Shown here piece after piece: positions 28,675 to 37,345 of a stretch of 64,000 nucleotides of DNA. Position 1 is the first letter of the stretch, and each line of letters starts with the position of its first letter. The position numbers were made by a program, and so were the translations under genes. Origin of the DNA: an uncultured Collinsella sp. (lineage in GTDB: Bacteria > Actinomycetota > Coriobacteriia > Coriobacteriales > Coriobacteriaceae); assembly GCA_958403205.1 (NCBI GenBank), contig CATXWM010000007.1:12284-76283 (forward strand), in the 5' to 3' direction. The notes below the pieces were generated by a model. The model worked only from the letters and a program-made list of their open reading frames with translations. It was not told the DNA's origin and searched no databases.

Positions 28675-29238
28675 TTAAGGCTCTTTTTTGCTTTGCACGC
28701 CCTTGGCCCACTCGGCACTGGCTCTCATGGCGTTCTCGAGGGCCTCGCGCAGTTTTTGGTCCTCGATGGGTGCCACTTGGCGCTCGATCTCGGTGCGCTC
28801 GGCCTCACTTAGGTCGGCGTGCGGGGCCGGCGGGCGCTCGGTCGTCGCCGGGCGCAGGCGCTCCTTGGCGGCGGGTGGCGTGTGACCGGGCGCGGTGGTT
28901 TTGAACACCAGGCCGTCCACATGCGCACCGGCGCGCTCCATACGCGCGCGGATGATCTCGCGCAACAGCGTCATTTCCTGCGTCCACGAGGGCGAGTCGA
29001 GATACACCAGCAGCTCATTGGACTCGGGCAGGTAGCGCAGACCCGTCACATGCCGCCCCTCGCGCGTGCCCGAGCACACCGCGTTCCACGCGCGATAGAC
29101 CGCACGAGATTCCTCTGCAGCCTCCATCTGCGCGCGGCGCTCAGGTGTCGCGGCCGCCAGGATGCGCTGGCGCTCTGCGTTCAAAAACCCACTGAAGGCG
29201 ACCGTTTCGCTCTCGCGCTCGTAATTAGCACGTCTCAC
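28675..29238 (-). CDS. DUF721 family protein, DciA-like
   Basis: 187 residues. The central region (about 45-105: AVYRAWNAVCSG, TGLRYLPESNELLVYLDSPSWTQEMTLLREIIRARM) fits DUF721, the family of the replicative helicase loader/operator DciA, which binds DnaB. The C-terminal part is charged and variable. The GTG start overlaps the recF stop by 14 bases, the usual recF-dciA order in actinobacteria. The helicase role is inferred from the family. Confidence 0.78.
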   Translation of the reverse strand: MRRANYERESETVAFSGFLNAERQRILAAATPERRAQMEAAEESRAVYRAWNAVCSGTREGRHVTGLRYLPESNELLVYLDSPSWTQEMTLLREIIRARMERAGAHVDGLVFKTTAPGHTPPAAKERLRPATTERPPAPHADLSEAERTEIERQVAPIEDQKLREALENAMRASAEWAKGVQSKKEP

Positions 29239-30331
29239 CCATGCTCACCACCTTGGCTCGATCAAGCAGATCATCGGTAAAGTACCCCAGGTTGGTCGTG
29301 GTTATGACCGTCTGGATATCATCGCCGATCAACCGTAGAAAAGCACCGCGGCGCTCGCCGTCGAGCTCGCTCATCACGTCGTCCAAAAGCAGCAGCGGGG
29401 CGGTACCCAGGACATCGCGAGCCACGGCCACCTCCGCCACCTTCCAGGCCAGCACCAACGTTCGCTGCTGGCCTTGGCTGGCAAACGAACGGGCGGAGCG
29501 ACCCGCCACGGTAAACTCAATCTCATCGCGATGCGGTCCCACCAGCGTCACGCCGCGGCGAATTTCCTCGTCGGCGTGCTCATCAAGGGCAGCCAGCATG
29601 CGCTCGTACGCCCAGCTCTTCAGCTCTTCGCGATCCTCGATCTGGGGCAAATCCCCCAGTGTGGACGCATAGGACACGTTGGCGGCCTCACCGGACGCCA
29701 CTTGCCCGTAGGCAGTGTGTACATGGCCCGCCAGCCGGTCGAGCAGGGCCAACCGGTGCACGAGCAGGGCCGAGCCCGCGCGGGCAATCGAATCATTCCA
29801 CGCGCCGAGCATCTCGCGGCAGCACCAGGTCTCCTTAAGCAGGGCATTACGCTGGGTCACGCAGCGCCCATAGGTGCTCGCAAGATCGGCATAGCGTGCG
29901 CTCAGTTGCATGCCAAAGTCATCGAGGGCGGCGCGGCGCACACTGGCACCTCGCTTAACCATGTCCAGATGGTCGGGGCAAAACAGCACGCTCGGCAGAA
30001 CCCCGCGCACACCGGCGGCAGAGCACCTCTTGCCGTTGCGGCTAAACGAGCGCTTACCGTCCTCCGCGCTCAATCCCATATCAAGCACGCGGCCGTCGCC
30101 CTCGAGCCTCAGCTCGACCTTGCACGAGCCCACGCCGTCATGGACGAGCTCGGCTGCGGTCGGATGCCTAAACGAGGCGCCGCTCGTCAGCAGCTGCAGT
30201 GCCTCTATGAGATTGGTCTTTCCCGCCGCGTTGGGTCCCGCAAGTATCGTTACGCCCTCGTCCAGGGCAAGGCGATAGCTCTCGAAACTGCGGTAGTGCG
30301 CGACGGAAAGATCGCGGGCGAACATGGTCAT
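29225..30331 (-). CDS. recF: DNA replication/repair protein RecF
   Basis: SMC-like ATPase that helps load RecA at gaps. 368 residues, with Walker A GPNAAGKTNLIEAL (residues 33-46), signature region SFASQGQQRTLVLAWK and Walker B LLLLDDVMSELD. It lies nine bases downstream of dnaN and overlaps the dciA-like gene, in the conserved origin cluster. Confidence 0.95.
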   Translation of the reverse strand: MTMFARDLSVAHYRSFESYRLALDEGVTILAGPNAAGKTNLIEALQLLTSGASFRHPTAAELVHDGVGSCKVELRLEGDGRVLDMGLSAEDGKRSFSRNGKRCSAAGVRGVLPSVLFCPDHLDMVKRGASVRRAALDDFGMQLSARYADLASTYGRCVTQRNALLKETWCCREMLGAWNDSIARAGSALLVHRLALLDRLAGHVHTAYGQVASGEAANVSYASTLGDLPQIEDREELKSWAYERMLAALDEHADEEIRRGVTLVGPHRDEIEFTVAGRSARSFASQGQQRTLVLAWKVAEVAVARDVLGTAPLLLLDDVMSELDGERRGAFLRLIGDDIQTVITTTNLGYFTDDLLDRAKVVSMGETC

Positions 30332-30340
30332 GGCGCAGCG

Positions 30341-31444
30341 CTAGATGCGGACCGGCATGACCAGGTACAGGTAGTTGATCTTGTCGTAGGACTTGAAGAT
30401 GCCCGCCTGCGAGTAGCTCTTGAGCTCCAGCGTGATCTCCTTCTCCTTGGACAGGGCATTGAGGCAGCCGAAGATGTAGTGGTAGTTGAAGGCGATGGTA
30501 CCCGACTCGCCCTCGGCCTCGACATCGATCGTCTCCTGCGCCAGATCCTGGTCGTTGGAGATGGAAGACAGGCCCATCTGGCCGTTCTCGACGTCGATCT
30601 CGAACTTGACGGCGGGGTTGGCGCTCGCGATAACGGCCACGCGTTTGAGGGCGGCATTGAAGGCGGCCACATCGATCTTGACACTCGTCACGCACGAATC
30701 GGGGATGAGCTGCTTGTAGTTGGGATACATGCCCTCGATGCGGCGCGACACGTAGGTGGTGTTGCCGGCCTCAAAGACGACCTGGGTGTCGGTAGCCCCG
30801 ATCATGATGGTCGCCTGGCTGGCCATGATGTTCAGCGCGTCGTTAAAGGCGTCAGCCGGAACGTTGAGCTCAAAGGAGCCCTCGAGGGTCGAGGTCTCGA
30901 CCTGCGTATCGCACACGGCCAAGCGGAAGGAATCGGTCGCCACCAGGCGCACGGTATTGTTCTCGACCTTCATGTGCACGCCGCCCAGGATGGGGCGGGC
31001 CTTGTCGGTCGAGGTGACGCGCCACACGCGACCGACCATTTCGGACAAGATATCGGTCGGCAGCTCCACGGCGCTCTCGATGGCATAGGCCGGAAACTCG
31101 GGGAAGTCATTGGCATCGAGCGTGTTCAGCCTAAAAGAGCTCTTCTCGCAACTGATCAGCACTTGGCGCTCGGACAGCTCAAAGGTGACCGGGGCATCGG
31201 GGAGGGTCTTGGTGATATTGGAGAGCATCTTACAGGGGATAACCATCTCGCCCTCTTCTTCGACATGCGCCGCGATGCGATGACGGATCGAGATGGTGTA
31301 GTTAGAGGTCTGGAATTCCAAGATGCCGTCTTGCGCCTTAACGAGCACGCCCGACAGGATGGGAAGGGTGGATGCCGAAGCGACACCCTTCATTACGACG
31401 CCGATGGCTTGTGTAAGCGAGCTCTGGCTGACGGTGAACTTCAT
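30341..31444 (-). CDS. dnaN: DNA polymerase III beta clamp
   Basis: 367 residues, starting MKFTVSQSSLTQAIGVVMKGVASASTLPILSGVLV and ending YLVMPVRI, the typical beta-clamp end. Three clamp domains are evident by length and pattern. The ribosome site AAAGG lies before the ATG. It is transcribed away from dnaA after a 238-base gap containing an origin-type repeat. Confidence 0.97.
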   Translation of the reverse strand: MKFTVSQSSLTQAIGVVMKGVASASTLPILSGVLVKAQDGILEFQTSNYTISIRHRIAAHVEEEGEMVIPCKMLSNITKTLPDAPVTFELSERQVLISCEKSSFRLNTLDANDFPEFPAYAIESAVELPTDILSEMVGRVWRVTSTDKARPILGGVHMKVENNTVRLVATDSFRLAVCDTQVETSTLEGSFELNVPADAFNDALNIMASQATIMIGATDTQVVFEAGNTTYVSRRIEGMYPNYKQLIPDSCVTSVKIDVAAFNAALKRVAVIASANPAVKFEIDVENGQMGLSSISNDQDLAQETIDVEAEGESGTIAFNYHYIFGCLNALSKEKEITLELKSYSQAGIFKSYDKINYLYLVMPVRI

Positions 31445-31682
31445 CTTTTAATACCTTTCTATAGATATAAATATCTTAATAATAGTAATAGCACTGACGA
31501 AACTGTTGATTACTCCCAAAGACGCAGGTCAGACCCAGAAAGAGAATCGACAGCAACCTGTGTGCAACAGGGGTGGTTTTCCACGTTCAAAACCTGCGCA
31601 AAACTTTTCATCACCGCGGGTTGGGTTTTAGACACCTTATGCCCGTGGTTTCGACAAGTTTTCAACAGGTGTCTCTATTTCC
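31445..31682 (-). promoter_or_regulatory. dnaA-dnaN gap with an origin-type 13-mer
   Basis: The gap holds an inverted copy of CCTGTTGAAAACT (31657-31669), a TTTTCCACG near 31577 and an AT-rich patch with TATTAT near dnaN, probably its promoter. No gene is seen. Confidence 0.55.
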
Positions 31683-33407
31683 CTACGAGCGCAGTGTAAT
31701 TTTATCGCGCAGCGACTTGAGGTCTTCGGTGACGGTGCGGTCTTCCTGGATCATCTTCTGGACCTTTTTGTAGCTCGTGCTGACGGTCGAGTGGTTGCGG
31801 TTGCCAAATTCGGCGCCCACCGCCGTGGTCGTCATTTCGCACATCTCGATGGCCAGGTAGATAGCGATATGGCGTGCTTTGGCGATATTGGCGTTGCGAC
31901 GCGGGCCGATGAGCTCCTCGTGTGTCACGCCGTACTGCTCTTCGATGACGGACTGAACCGTCTGGACGTTGATCTTTTTGGCCGATGTGTCGAAGTACTG
32001 GCTGGCGATGGCGTCGATATCGTCAAAGGTGAGCTCTCCGCCCTCGCGCTCGCGGTCGCCCGCCTCGCCGGCGCAGCGCTCGCAAAAGCTCTCGAGTTCG
32101 CGGATGTTGGTGCCCGAGACCTCGGCCATGTGTTTAAAGTGCTCGTCGGTCAGGTGCCCGCCGTCGCCCCCATAGGCCGCCAGCAGTGAGTCGTCGCCCG
32201 CCTCGGGAGCGGCGACGATGGTGTTCTCGTAATAGCGCTGCAAGATCTTGTATTTCATCTCGTAGCTGGGCTCTGCGACCAGGCAGAGCATTCCGGCGTT
32301 GAAGCGGCTGGTCAGACGCTCGTCCATGCTTAGGTCCTTGGGGGCGCGGTCTGCCGCGATGACGACCTTCTTGTTGTTGCGGATGAACTCGTCCATGAGC
32401 TGGAAAAAGTAGTCCACGCTCGCGCGCTTGCCGATGATGTTTTGGATGTCATCGATGATGAGCACGTCCACGCCGTGGTATGCCTGCATGATGGGGGCGT
32501 TGCTCTTCTTTTGACGGTCGAACTCGGTCATCAGGTCGTCCAGATATGCCTGGGAGTTTGCATACTTGACCTTGATCTCGGGCGACTTCTCGGCGAGCTC
32601 GTTTTTGATGGCAAGCAGCAGGTGCGTCTTGCCCAGGCCCGATTTGCCGTAGATGAACAGTGATGTGCATGTGCCGCGCTCGTCCGCGAGGGCGGCAAAC
32701 TTGAGTGCCGAGCGATAGGCATGGCTGTTCTCGGGGCCGTAGACAAAGTTCTCAAAGGTAAATTTTGAGTTCGCGGCGAGCGGGGCTCCATCCGTATTCT
32801 GCTCGGCCGGCACGGTCGGTGCTGGCATGGGTGAAGCGGGGGCCGCAGCTTGCGTGGATTTAGTCGGCGCTCCGCCCTTCATCTGGTTCATCATGCGACG
32901 AAAATCGTCGGCCGAGAGCGTGTTCTTGATTGCAATGCCCGAATCCGCGCCCGCCGCTGCGTCGTGAGCGATGGGCATGTGCGTGACGGGTGCATTCGTT
33001 GACGTCGCTGCCGCGGTCGGCACCGGTAACATGGTTTCACGGGAAACATTGCTGTGCTGGTGCTCGATTGTCGGCACGTCGCCTGCGGAGGCCGGCACCG
33101 CCGGGGAAGCAGCGGGAGCCGTGGCGGGCGCCGTCGCGGCAGCGGATTCCGTCGCGGCGCCTTGCGGTGCCACGATGTCGAGCGCAATCGGTGCAAAGGC
33201 GATTTCTTCCAGATAGGCCTCAATAGTCGGCTGATGCTTTTTGAGCTGCGCGATGGCAAAGCGCGAGGGAGCCTCGATCGTGAGCATATCTTCGGTCAGG
33301 CTTATGGCGCGCGATTGCCCCAGCATGTTGATGAGGCGTGCATCTTGGCCGTCGCGCTGGCAAAAGGCGATGGCATCCCCCAGGATGATGCTTGCTTCCT
33401 CGTCCAC
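31683..33407 (-). CDS. dnaA: Chromosomal replication initiator DnaA
   Basis: 574 residues. Domain I is divergent (1-80), followed by an Ala/Pro/Thr-rich linker (80-210). The AAA+ domain has Walker A GKSGLGKT (254-261) and Walker B VLIIDD (315-320). Domain IV (about 480-574) has RRNANIAKARHIAIYL and GNRNHSTVSTS, where most bacteria have GGRDHTTVLHA. So the residues aligned with E. coli D433 and H439 are Asn538 and Thr544, and P423 aligns with Thr528. The start is GTG with GGGAGAG. A degenerate parS lies in the linker. Confidence 0.93.
   Translation of the reverse strand: MDEEASIILGDAIAFCQRDGQDARLINMLGQSRAISLTEDMLTIEAPSRFAIAQLKKHQPTIEAYLEEIAFAPIALDIVAPQGAATESAAATAPATAPAASPAVPASAGDVPTIEHQHSNVSRETMLPVPTAAATSTNAPVTHMPIAHDAAAGADSGIAIKNTLSADDFRRMMNQMKGGAPTKSTQAAAPASPMPAPTVPAEQNTDGAPLAANSKFTFENFVYGPENSHAYRSALKFAALADERGTCTSLFIYGKSGLGKTHLLLAIKNELAEKSPEIKVKYANSQAYLDDLMTEFDRQKKSNAPIMQAYHGVDVLIIDDIQNIIGKRASVDYFFQLMDEFIRNNKKVVIAADRAPKDLSMDERLTSRFNAGMLCLVAEPSYEMKYKILQRYYENTIVAAPEAGDDSLLAAYGGDGGHLTDEHFKHMAEVSGTNIRELESFCERCAGEAGDREREGGELTFDDIDAIASQYFDTSAKKINVQTVQSVIEEQYGVTHEELIGPRRNANIAKARHIAIYLAIEMCEMTTTAVGAEFGNRNHSTVSTSYKKVQKMIQEDRTVTEDLKSLRDKITLRS
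33033..33048. promoter_or_regulatory. Degenerate parS inside dnaA
   Basis: GGTTTCACGGGAAACA matches TGTTTCACGTGAAACA at 14 of 16 positions. It lies in the part coding for the DnaA linker (residues around NVSRET), where sequence is free to vary. Confidence 0.5.
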
Positions 33408-33422
33408 TGTCTCTCCCGTTCT

Positions 33423-34775
33423 TTAGCTCTGAGCTCGCACGCGAGCGGCGCCGAGTTCGGTCAGATGGTATTTCTGGCCATGCTTGATGACCAAGCCGGC
33501 CTGCGCCAAGTCATTGAGCGTGCGTGACCAAGTGGGGGCCGAGTTTCCAAACGCCCTCGCCAGATCGGTTGCACCGCACGCTTGATTTTGCGCCAGATAG
33601 CCCAGCGCGGCGTTGCCGCGATCGCTTACGAACACGTCCGGTTGTGGCTGCGCATACTGATTTGCTGCATTAGGATACATCATTTGAGCTGCTGGTTGTT
33701 GAGAACTCTGCATCGGCGGCATTTGCTGTTGAAAACTTTGAGGCCACTGTTGGTAAGGCTGTGGAGGCATCTGCTGGGCCCAGGGGTTGTACTGCTGCTG
33801 CGGCATCTGCTGGTACGGCTGCTGATATCCCTGCTGGTACTGCTGCGGGAACGGTTGGCCGTACCCCAGTGGCGGCATCTGCTGATATGGATATCCCTGT
33901 TGGTACGGCTGATAGCCCATTTGCTGGCCACCCGGTGCCCCCGTCGCCTGCTGCATTGCTGCTGCATCCTGATCCGCCAGCGGCACGGCCTCTGGCATGT
34001 TTGGCGGCATCGACATCGATGTCGCCTGGGGCTCTTGTGTGGGAAGCATTCCGGGCTGCTGCATCTGCCTCACGGGGGGCTGCATCTGCTGCGTTGCCAT
34101 GGGCTGCTGTGCAAAAGCTCCCGGCAGGGGATATGTGGGCTGCTCCGTCTCGGGCCGCACGGCAGCACCGCGTCCACCGGCGCGCTCGATTTCCTGTACG
34201 CGTTTAGGGTCCAGGCTTACCGTCACCACGGTACCGCTACCCATGTTGTCCTCGATGGATACGGCACCGCCGGCGTTTTCCAAATACTCCTGCACCATGG
34301 GAAACCCTGCTCCGGTTCCACGGATATAGCGCTTCATCTTGCTGTTTGCACTGGTAACGCCAAAGTCGAAAGCGCGCTCCTTGTCGTCGATGCCGGGTCC
34401 TTGATCAGCAAAGCGGATGGTGTCTCCGCCGTCCAGAATCGAGATGATGGGCTCGGCAAAGTGCGCGTGGATAAAGTTTTCGACAATCTCGCGGATGACC
34501 ATGAGCGAGATATGGCCACCTTGTTCTTTCATGCACTGGTAGACGGTGTTGGTCGTCTCTTCTAAATACGTGCGGACATCTTGCGGATCAATGACGATCA
34601 CACGCGGTGTCGACAGCATGTCGTCATAGACGGCGATGCGCACGGCGTACATGGCTTTTGGCGCCTGCGTGGTCGTCTGCTCGCCTTCCGCATGCTCTTC
34701 GTGCACGCCGGTGATGTGCTCGTTGTCGGGTGCCGGGTCTCCGGAATCGACCATGGTGTAAAAGTCGTCAGACAT
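33423..34775 (-). CDS. GHKL ATPase - Q/P/Y-rich linker - winged-helix protein upstream of dnaA
   Basis: 450 residues. Residues 40-195 form a GHKL ATPase of the SpoIIAB/RsbW kind, with N box REIVENFIHAHF (95-106), G1 DQGPGID (124-130) and G2 GTGAGFPMV (153-161). No phosphoacceptor His domain is seen. Residues 200-385 are a low-complexity Gln/Pro/Met/Tyr linker resembling prion-like sequence. Residues 386-450 look like a winged helix (GNAALGYLAQNQACGATDLARAF, LAQAGLVIKHGQKYHLTELG). It lies between the probable oriC and dnaA, 15 bases before dnaA, and is probably cotranscribed with it. Role unknown; an ATP-dependent regulator of initiation is a guess. Confidence 0.82.
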   Translation of the reverse strand: MSDDFYTMVDSGDPAPDNEHITGVHEEHAEGEQTTTQAPKAMYAVRIAVYDDMLSTPRVIVIDPQDVRTYLEETTNTVYQCMKEQGGHISLMVIREIVENFIHAHFAEPIISILDGGDTIRFADQGPGIDDKERAFDFGVTSANSKMKRYIRGTGAGFPMVQEYLENAGGAVSIEDNMGSGTVVTVSLDPKRVQEIERAGGRGAAVRPETEQPTYPLPGAFAQQPMATQQMQPPVRQMQQPGMLPTQEPQATSMSMPPNMPEAVPLADQDAAAMQQATGAPGGQQMGYQPYQQGYPYQQMPPLGYGQPFPQQYQQGYQQPYQQMPQQQYNPWAQQMPPQPYQQWPQSFQQQMPPMQSSQQPAAQMMYPNAANQYAQPQPDVFVSDRGNAALGYLAQNQACGATDLARAFGNSAPTWSRTLNDLAQAGLVIKHGQKYHLTELGAARVRAQS

Positions 34776-34785
34776 GCCGCTCGCA

Positions 34786-35018
34786 ATCTTTCAAAAGGTT
34801 TCGAACAAATAGTAGCTCACCGTGCAATGTTTCTCATCTTTCGACAACTTTTCAAAACCTGTTGAAAACTTTGGAAAACGGGCGAAAAGTTCTCAACATT
34901 GCCAACATGACCTGTTGAAAACTCGGTGAAATATCGTGAAAAGTTGTCGTACCCCGCAAATTTCAGTTGGGCTTATGGGGGAACCGTGTGAACTGCGCGA
35001 CCTTTTACCTTTGATTTC
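34786..35018. other. Probable oriC with atypical DnaA-box repeats
   Basis: Two direct copies of CCTGTTGAAAACT (34858-34870 and 34911-34923) and a 12-base inverted pair, CGACAACTTTTC (34842-34853) and GAAAAGTTGTCG (34938-34949), fill a gap between divergent gene arms beside the dnaA unit. The core TGTTGAAAA differs from the complement of TTATCCACA at two positions. The change of strand bias supports an origin here. The exact limits and unwinding site are not determined. Confidence 0.7.
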
Positions 35019-35048
35019 TTGACATTTGAACATTGATTTCCCTACAAT
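35019..35048 (+). promoter_or_regulatory. Strong sigma-70 type promoter of rpmH
   Basis: TTGACA and TACAAT are separated by 18 bases, about 70 bases before rpmH. Confidence 0.82.
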
Positions 35049-35120
35049 CTTCAAGCTCACGTGTCTATATCTGCGTCCGCGCTCCCGCGGACACTCGAAA
35101 TGCAGCAGGAGGAACTTAAG

Positions 35121-35255
35121 ATGAAGCGTACGTATCAGCCTAATAAGCGTAAGCGTGCCAAGACCCATGGCTTCCGTGCCCGTATGGCCACCAAGGGTGG
35201 TCGTGCCGTGCTCGCCCGTCGCCGCGCCAAGGGCCGCAAGCGTCTCACTGTCTAG
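35121..35255 (+). CDS. rpmH: 50S ribosomal protein L34
   Basis: 44 residues, MKRTYQPNKRKRAKTHGFRARMATKGGRAVLARRRAKGRKRLTV in overall pattern, which is unmistakable. ATG at 35121 follows AGGAGG by eight bases; an in-frame ATG at 35061 is rejected because the family always starts MKRT. It is the first gene of the rightward origin operon. Confidence 0.97.
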   Translation: MKRTYQPNKRKRAKTHGFRARMATKGGRAVLARRRAKGRKRLTV

Positions 35256-35275
35256 CAGCGATACACACATCTCGC

Positions 35276-35614
35276 ATGAAGACAATTAAGTCTCGGCAAG
35301 ATTTCGAGCATGTGTTCAGTCAGGGGCGTCGTTTCAATCACCCTCTGATTCGAATGACCATATGTGAATCGGTTGGCGAAGGCGACTCCGGAAGGGTCGC
35401 CTTCGTTGGTGCTAAACGGCTCGGTTGTGCAGTTGTGCGCAACCGTTCTAAGCGTGTGATGCGCGAGGCCGCCCGCAGCTGCGGATTTCCCGTTGCGGGT
35501 TATGACATCATCTTGTTCGCGACTCCCAAGACGAGGATCTCCTCGCCGCAGGAGATGGACAAGGCATTGCGTTCGCTTATGAAGCGCGCCGGCGTTGCCG
35601 GGGAGGAGCGATGA
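35276..35614 (+). CDS. rnpA: Ribonuclease P protein component
   Basis: 112 residues that bind the RNase P RNA and help process tRNA 5' ends. The RNR signature is GCAVVRNRSKRVMREAAR (about 50-67), after the start MKTIKSRQDFEHVFSQGRRF. No clear Shine-Dalgarno precedes the ATG, so translation may depend on rpmH, 20 bases upstream. The end overlaps yidD by four bases. Confidence 0.94.
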   Translation: MKTIKSRQDFEHVFSQGRRFNHPLIRMTICESVGEGDSGRVAFVGAKRLGCAVVRNRSKRVMREAARSCGFPVAGYDIILFATPKTRISSPQEMDKALRSLMKRAGVAGEER

Positions 35615-35835
35615 GCAATCACGTTTTGCGACGTGTTGCCATCGCTCCTATTCGCATATATCAACAGGTTATTTCGCCCTTATTGCCTGACGCCTGCATT
35701 TATTACCCAACGTGCTCGCAATACGCCGTCCAGGCGATTGAGAAGCACGGTGTTTTGAGAGGCTGCTGGCTTGCCGTGAGGCGCATCGCTCGCTGCAATC
35801 CCCTGCACGTCGGCGGTTATGACCCTGTGCCCTAG
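35611..35835 (+). CDS. yidD: Membrane protein insertion efficiency factor YidD
   Basis: 74 residues with the family pattern IRIYQQVISPLLPDACIYYPTCSQYAVQAIEKHGVLRGCWLAVRRIARCNPLHVGGYDPVP. It overlaps rnpA (ATGA) and precedes yidC, the conserved order. Confidence 0.95.
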   Translation: MSNHVLRRVAIAPIRIYQQVISPLLPDACIYYPTCSQYAVQAIEKHGVLRGCWLAVRRIARCNPLHVGGYDPVP

Positions 35836-35864
35836 CGGGCACTCGCTATCGGAGGAAAACTTAC

Positions 35865-36635
35865 ATGTGGGATTGGATCGTTAACATCCTTTTCGAGCTG
35901 CTCAAGCTCATCCAGACCTTTGCGGTCGACTGGGGCCTGTCCATCATCATCCTGGTGGTCATCATCCGTCTGCTGCTGACGCCGCTCATGCTCAAGTCGA
36001 CCAAGTCGACGGCTCGCATGCAGGTGCTGCAGCCCAAGATGCTCGAGATCCAGGAGCGCTATGCCGACGATCCCCAGCGTCAGGCCGAGGAGATGCAGAA
36101 GTTCTACAGCGAGAACAAGTTCAACCCCATGGCTGGCTGTCTGCCGCTGCTGATTCAGATGCCTATCCTGTTCGCCCTGTTTACATTGCTGCGCAACCTG
36201 CCGCAGTACTTTAACGACGGCACGTTCTCGTTCTTCAACATCCTGCCCGACCTGACCACCACGCCGAGCGCTTCCTTTGCCGATGGCTTTATGGTTGCAC
36301 TGCCTGCGCTGGTCTGTCTGATCCTGTTCGCCGTCCTGACCCTGATTCCGCAGCTCTATATGTCGCGCAACCAGACCGGCCAGCAGGCTCAGAGCATGCG
36401 TATGATGGCCGTTGTCATGACGGTCATGATGCTTTGGATGGGCTGGAGCCTTCCCGTTGGCGTTCTGCTGTACTACGACGTCTCGTCTGCTTGGCAGGTT
36501 ATCCAGCAGATTTTTGTGACGCAGAAGGTCATCGACAAGGCGAAGGCCGATGAGGAGGAGCGTCTTAAGAACGCTCCGCTGCAGGTTGAGGTCACTCGTC
36601 GAGAGAAGAAGCCGCGCCCGCACAAGAAGAAGTAG
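35865..36635 (+). CDS. yidC: Membrane protein insertase YidC/Oxa1
   Basis: 256 residues, the short Gram-positive type. About five membrane segments are present, with the first loop carrying charged helices (MQVLQPKMLEIQERYADDPQRQAEEMQKFY) and core PMAGCLPLLIQMPILFALFTLLRN. The C-terminal tail is strongly basic and could bind ribosomes. There is no lipobox, so the N-terminal helix is probably a plain anchor. Confidence 0.95.
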   Translation: MWDWIVNILFELLKLIQTFAVDWGLSIIILVVIIRLLLTPLMLKSTKSTARMQVLQPKMLEIQERYADDPQRQAEEMQKFYSENKFNPMAGCLPLLIQMPILFALFTLLRNLPQYFNDGTFSFFNILPDLTTTPSASFADGFMVALPALVCLILFAVLTLIPQLYMSRNQTGQQAQSMRMMAVVMTVMMLWMGWSLPVGVLLYYDVSSAWQVIQQIFVTQKVIDKAKADEEERLKNAPLQVEVTRREKKPRPHKKK

Positions 36636-36652
36636 TGGGATATCAATCTTAT

Positions 36653-36665
36653 TTAGGTACCTAAC
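36653..36665. repeat. Palindrome TTAGGTACCTAA, left copy
   Basis: The 13-base string TTAGGTACCTAAC, containing a perfect 12-bp palindrome, sits just before the jag ribosome site. An identical copy occurs at 40157-40169. Together they bracket the AT-richer jag-to-parB block. Confidence 0.7.
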
Positions 36666-36679
36666 TTTTGGAGTACGTT

Positions 36680-37249
36680 ATGTCTGAAGAGATCATCGAG
36701 GATATGCTTGAGGAGGTTGCCCCGCAGGTCGCGGGCGATTATCCCGAGATTGCACAGCGTTACAAGGCTGGTGAAGAGCTGACCGATGAGGAGCTCGACA
36801 CCATTGCCGATGTTGCGATTTCCATCCTGCGTTCCATCCTTTCGCACTTCGATGCTGCCAACTCTCCTATCGATGAGTATGAGGGCGACGAGGGTGAGCT
36901 GATTTTGGATGTAACGGCTCCCGACCTTGCTGTTCTCATTGGCCGTCATGGTCGCACCCTTGATGCCCTTCAGGTTATGTTCTCTTTGCTGGTGAGCCGC
37001 AAACTTGGCTTTAGGTATCCGGTTGTAGTGGACGTAGAGGGATACAAGAGTCGCCGTCAGGACAAGGTTGCTTCCATGGCTCAGTCTGCTGCCGAGCGTG
37101 CCATCCGCACTCATAAGAGTGTTTCGCTTCCGCCCATGAATGCCTACGAGCGTCGACTGGTTCACATTGCACTTCGTGGCAATGATGCCGTCGATACTCA
37201 TTCTGAGGGTTCTGACCCTGATCGCCATGTGGTGATTGTTGCTCGATAA
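36680..37249 (+). CDS. khpB: RNA-binding protein Jag/KhpB (KH and R3H domains)
   Basis: 189 residues. The KH domain includes VLIGRHGRTLDALQVMFSLLVSRK (about 90-113), a GxxG-type loop. The R3H domain follows with the RIRTHKSVSLPPMNAYERRLVHIAL-like stretch. An acidic N-terminal region replaces the usual basic Jag-N domain. ATG at 36680 has GGAG eight bases before it. Position after yidC is conserved. A terminator follows. Confidence 0.92.
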   Translation: MSEEIIEDMLEEVAPQVAGDYPEIAQRYKAGEELTDEELDTIADVAISILRSILSHFDAANSPIDEYEGDEGELILDVTAPDLAVLIGRHGRTLDALQVMFSLLVSRKLGFRYPVVVDVEGYKSRRQDKVASMAQSAAERAIRTHKSVSLPPMNAYERRLVHIALRGNDAVDTHSEGSDPDRHVVIVAR

Positions 37250-37268
37250 TCTTCTCGAGCTTATGCTA

Positions 37269-37299
37269 AGGGGACGTGGTTTCCACGTCCCCTTTTTTT
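37269..37299 (+). terminator. Terminator after khpB
   Basis: AGGGGACGTGG/CCACGTCCCCT stem with loop TTT region and a long T run. Confidence 0.92.
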
Positions 37300-37345
37300 G
37301 TCAAAAGTTCTCGATACACTGATTTTTGTCAGAAAGGAGCTTTCG

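Noticed and set aside
33680..34120. Short repeated units that could suggest tandem DNA repeats or a CRISPR array
   Set aside because: They encode the Gln/Pro/Tyr-rich linker of the GHKL protein; units vary in length and there are no regular spacers.
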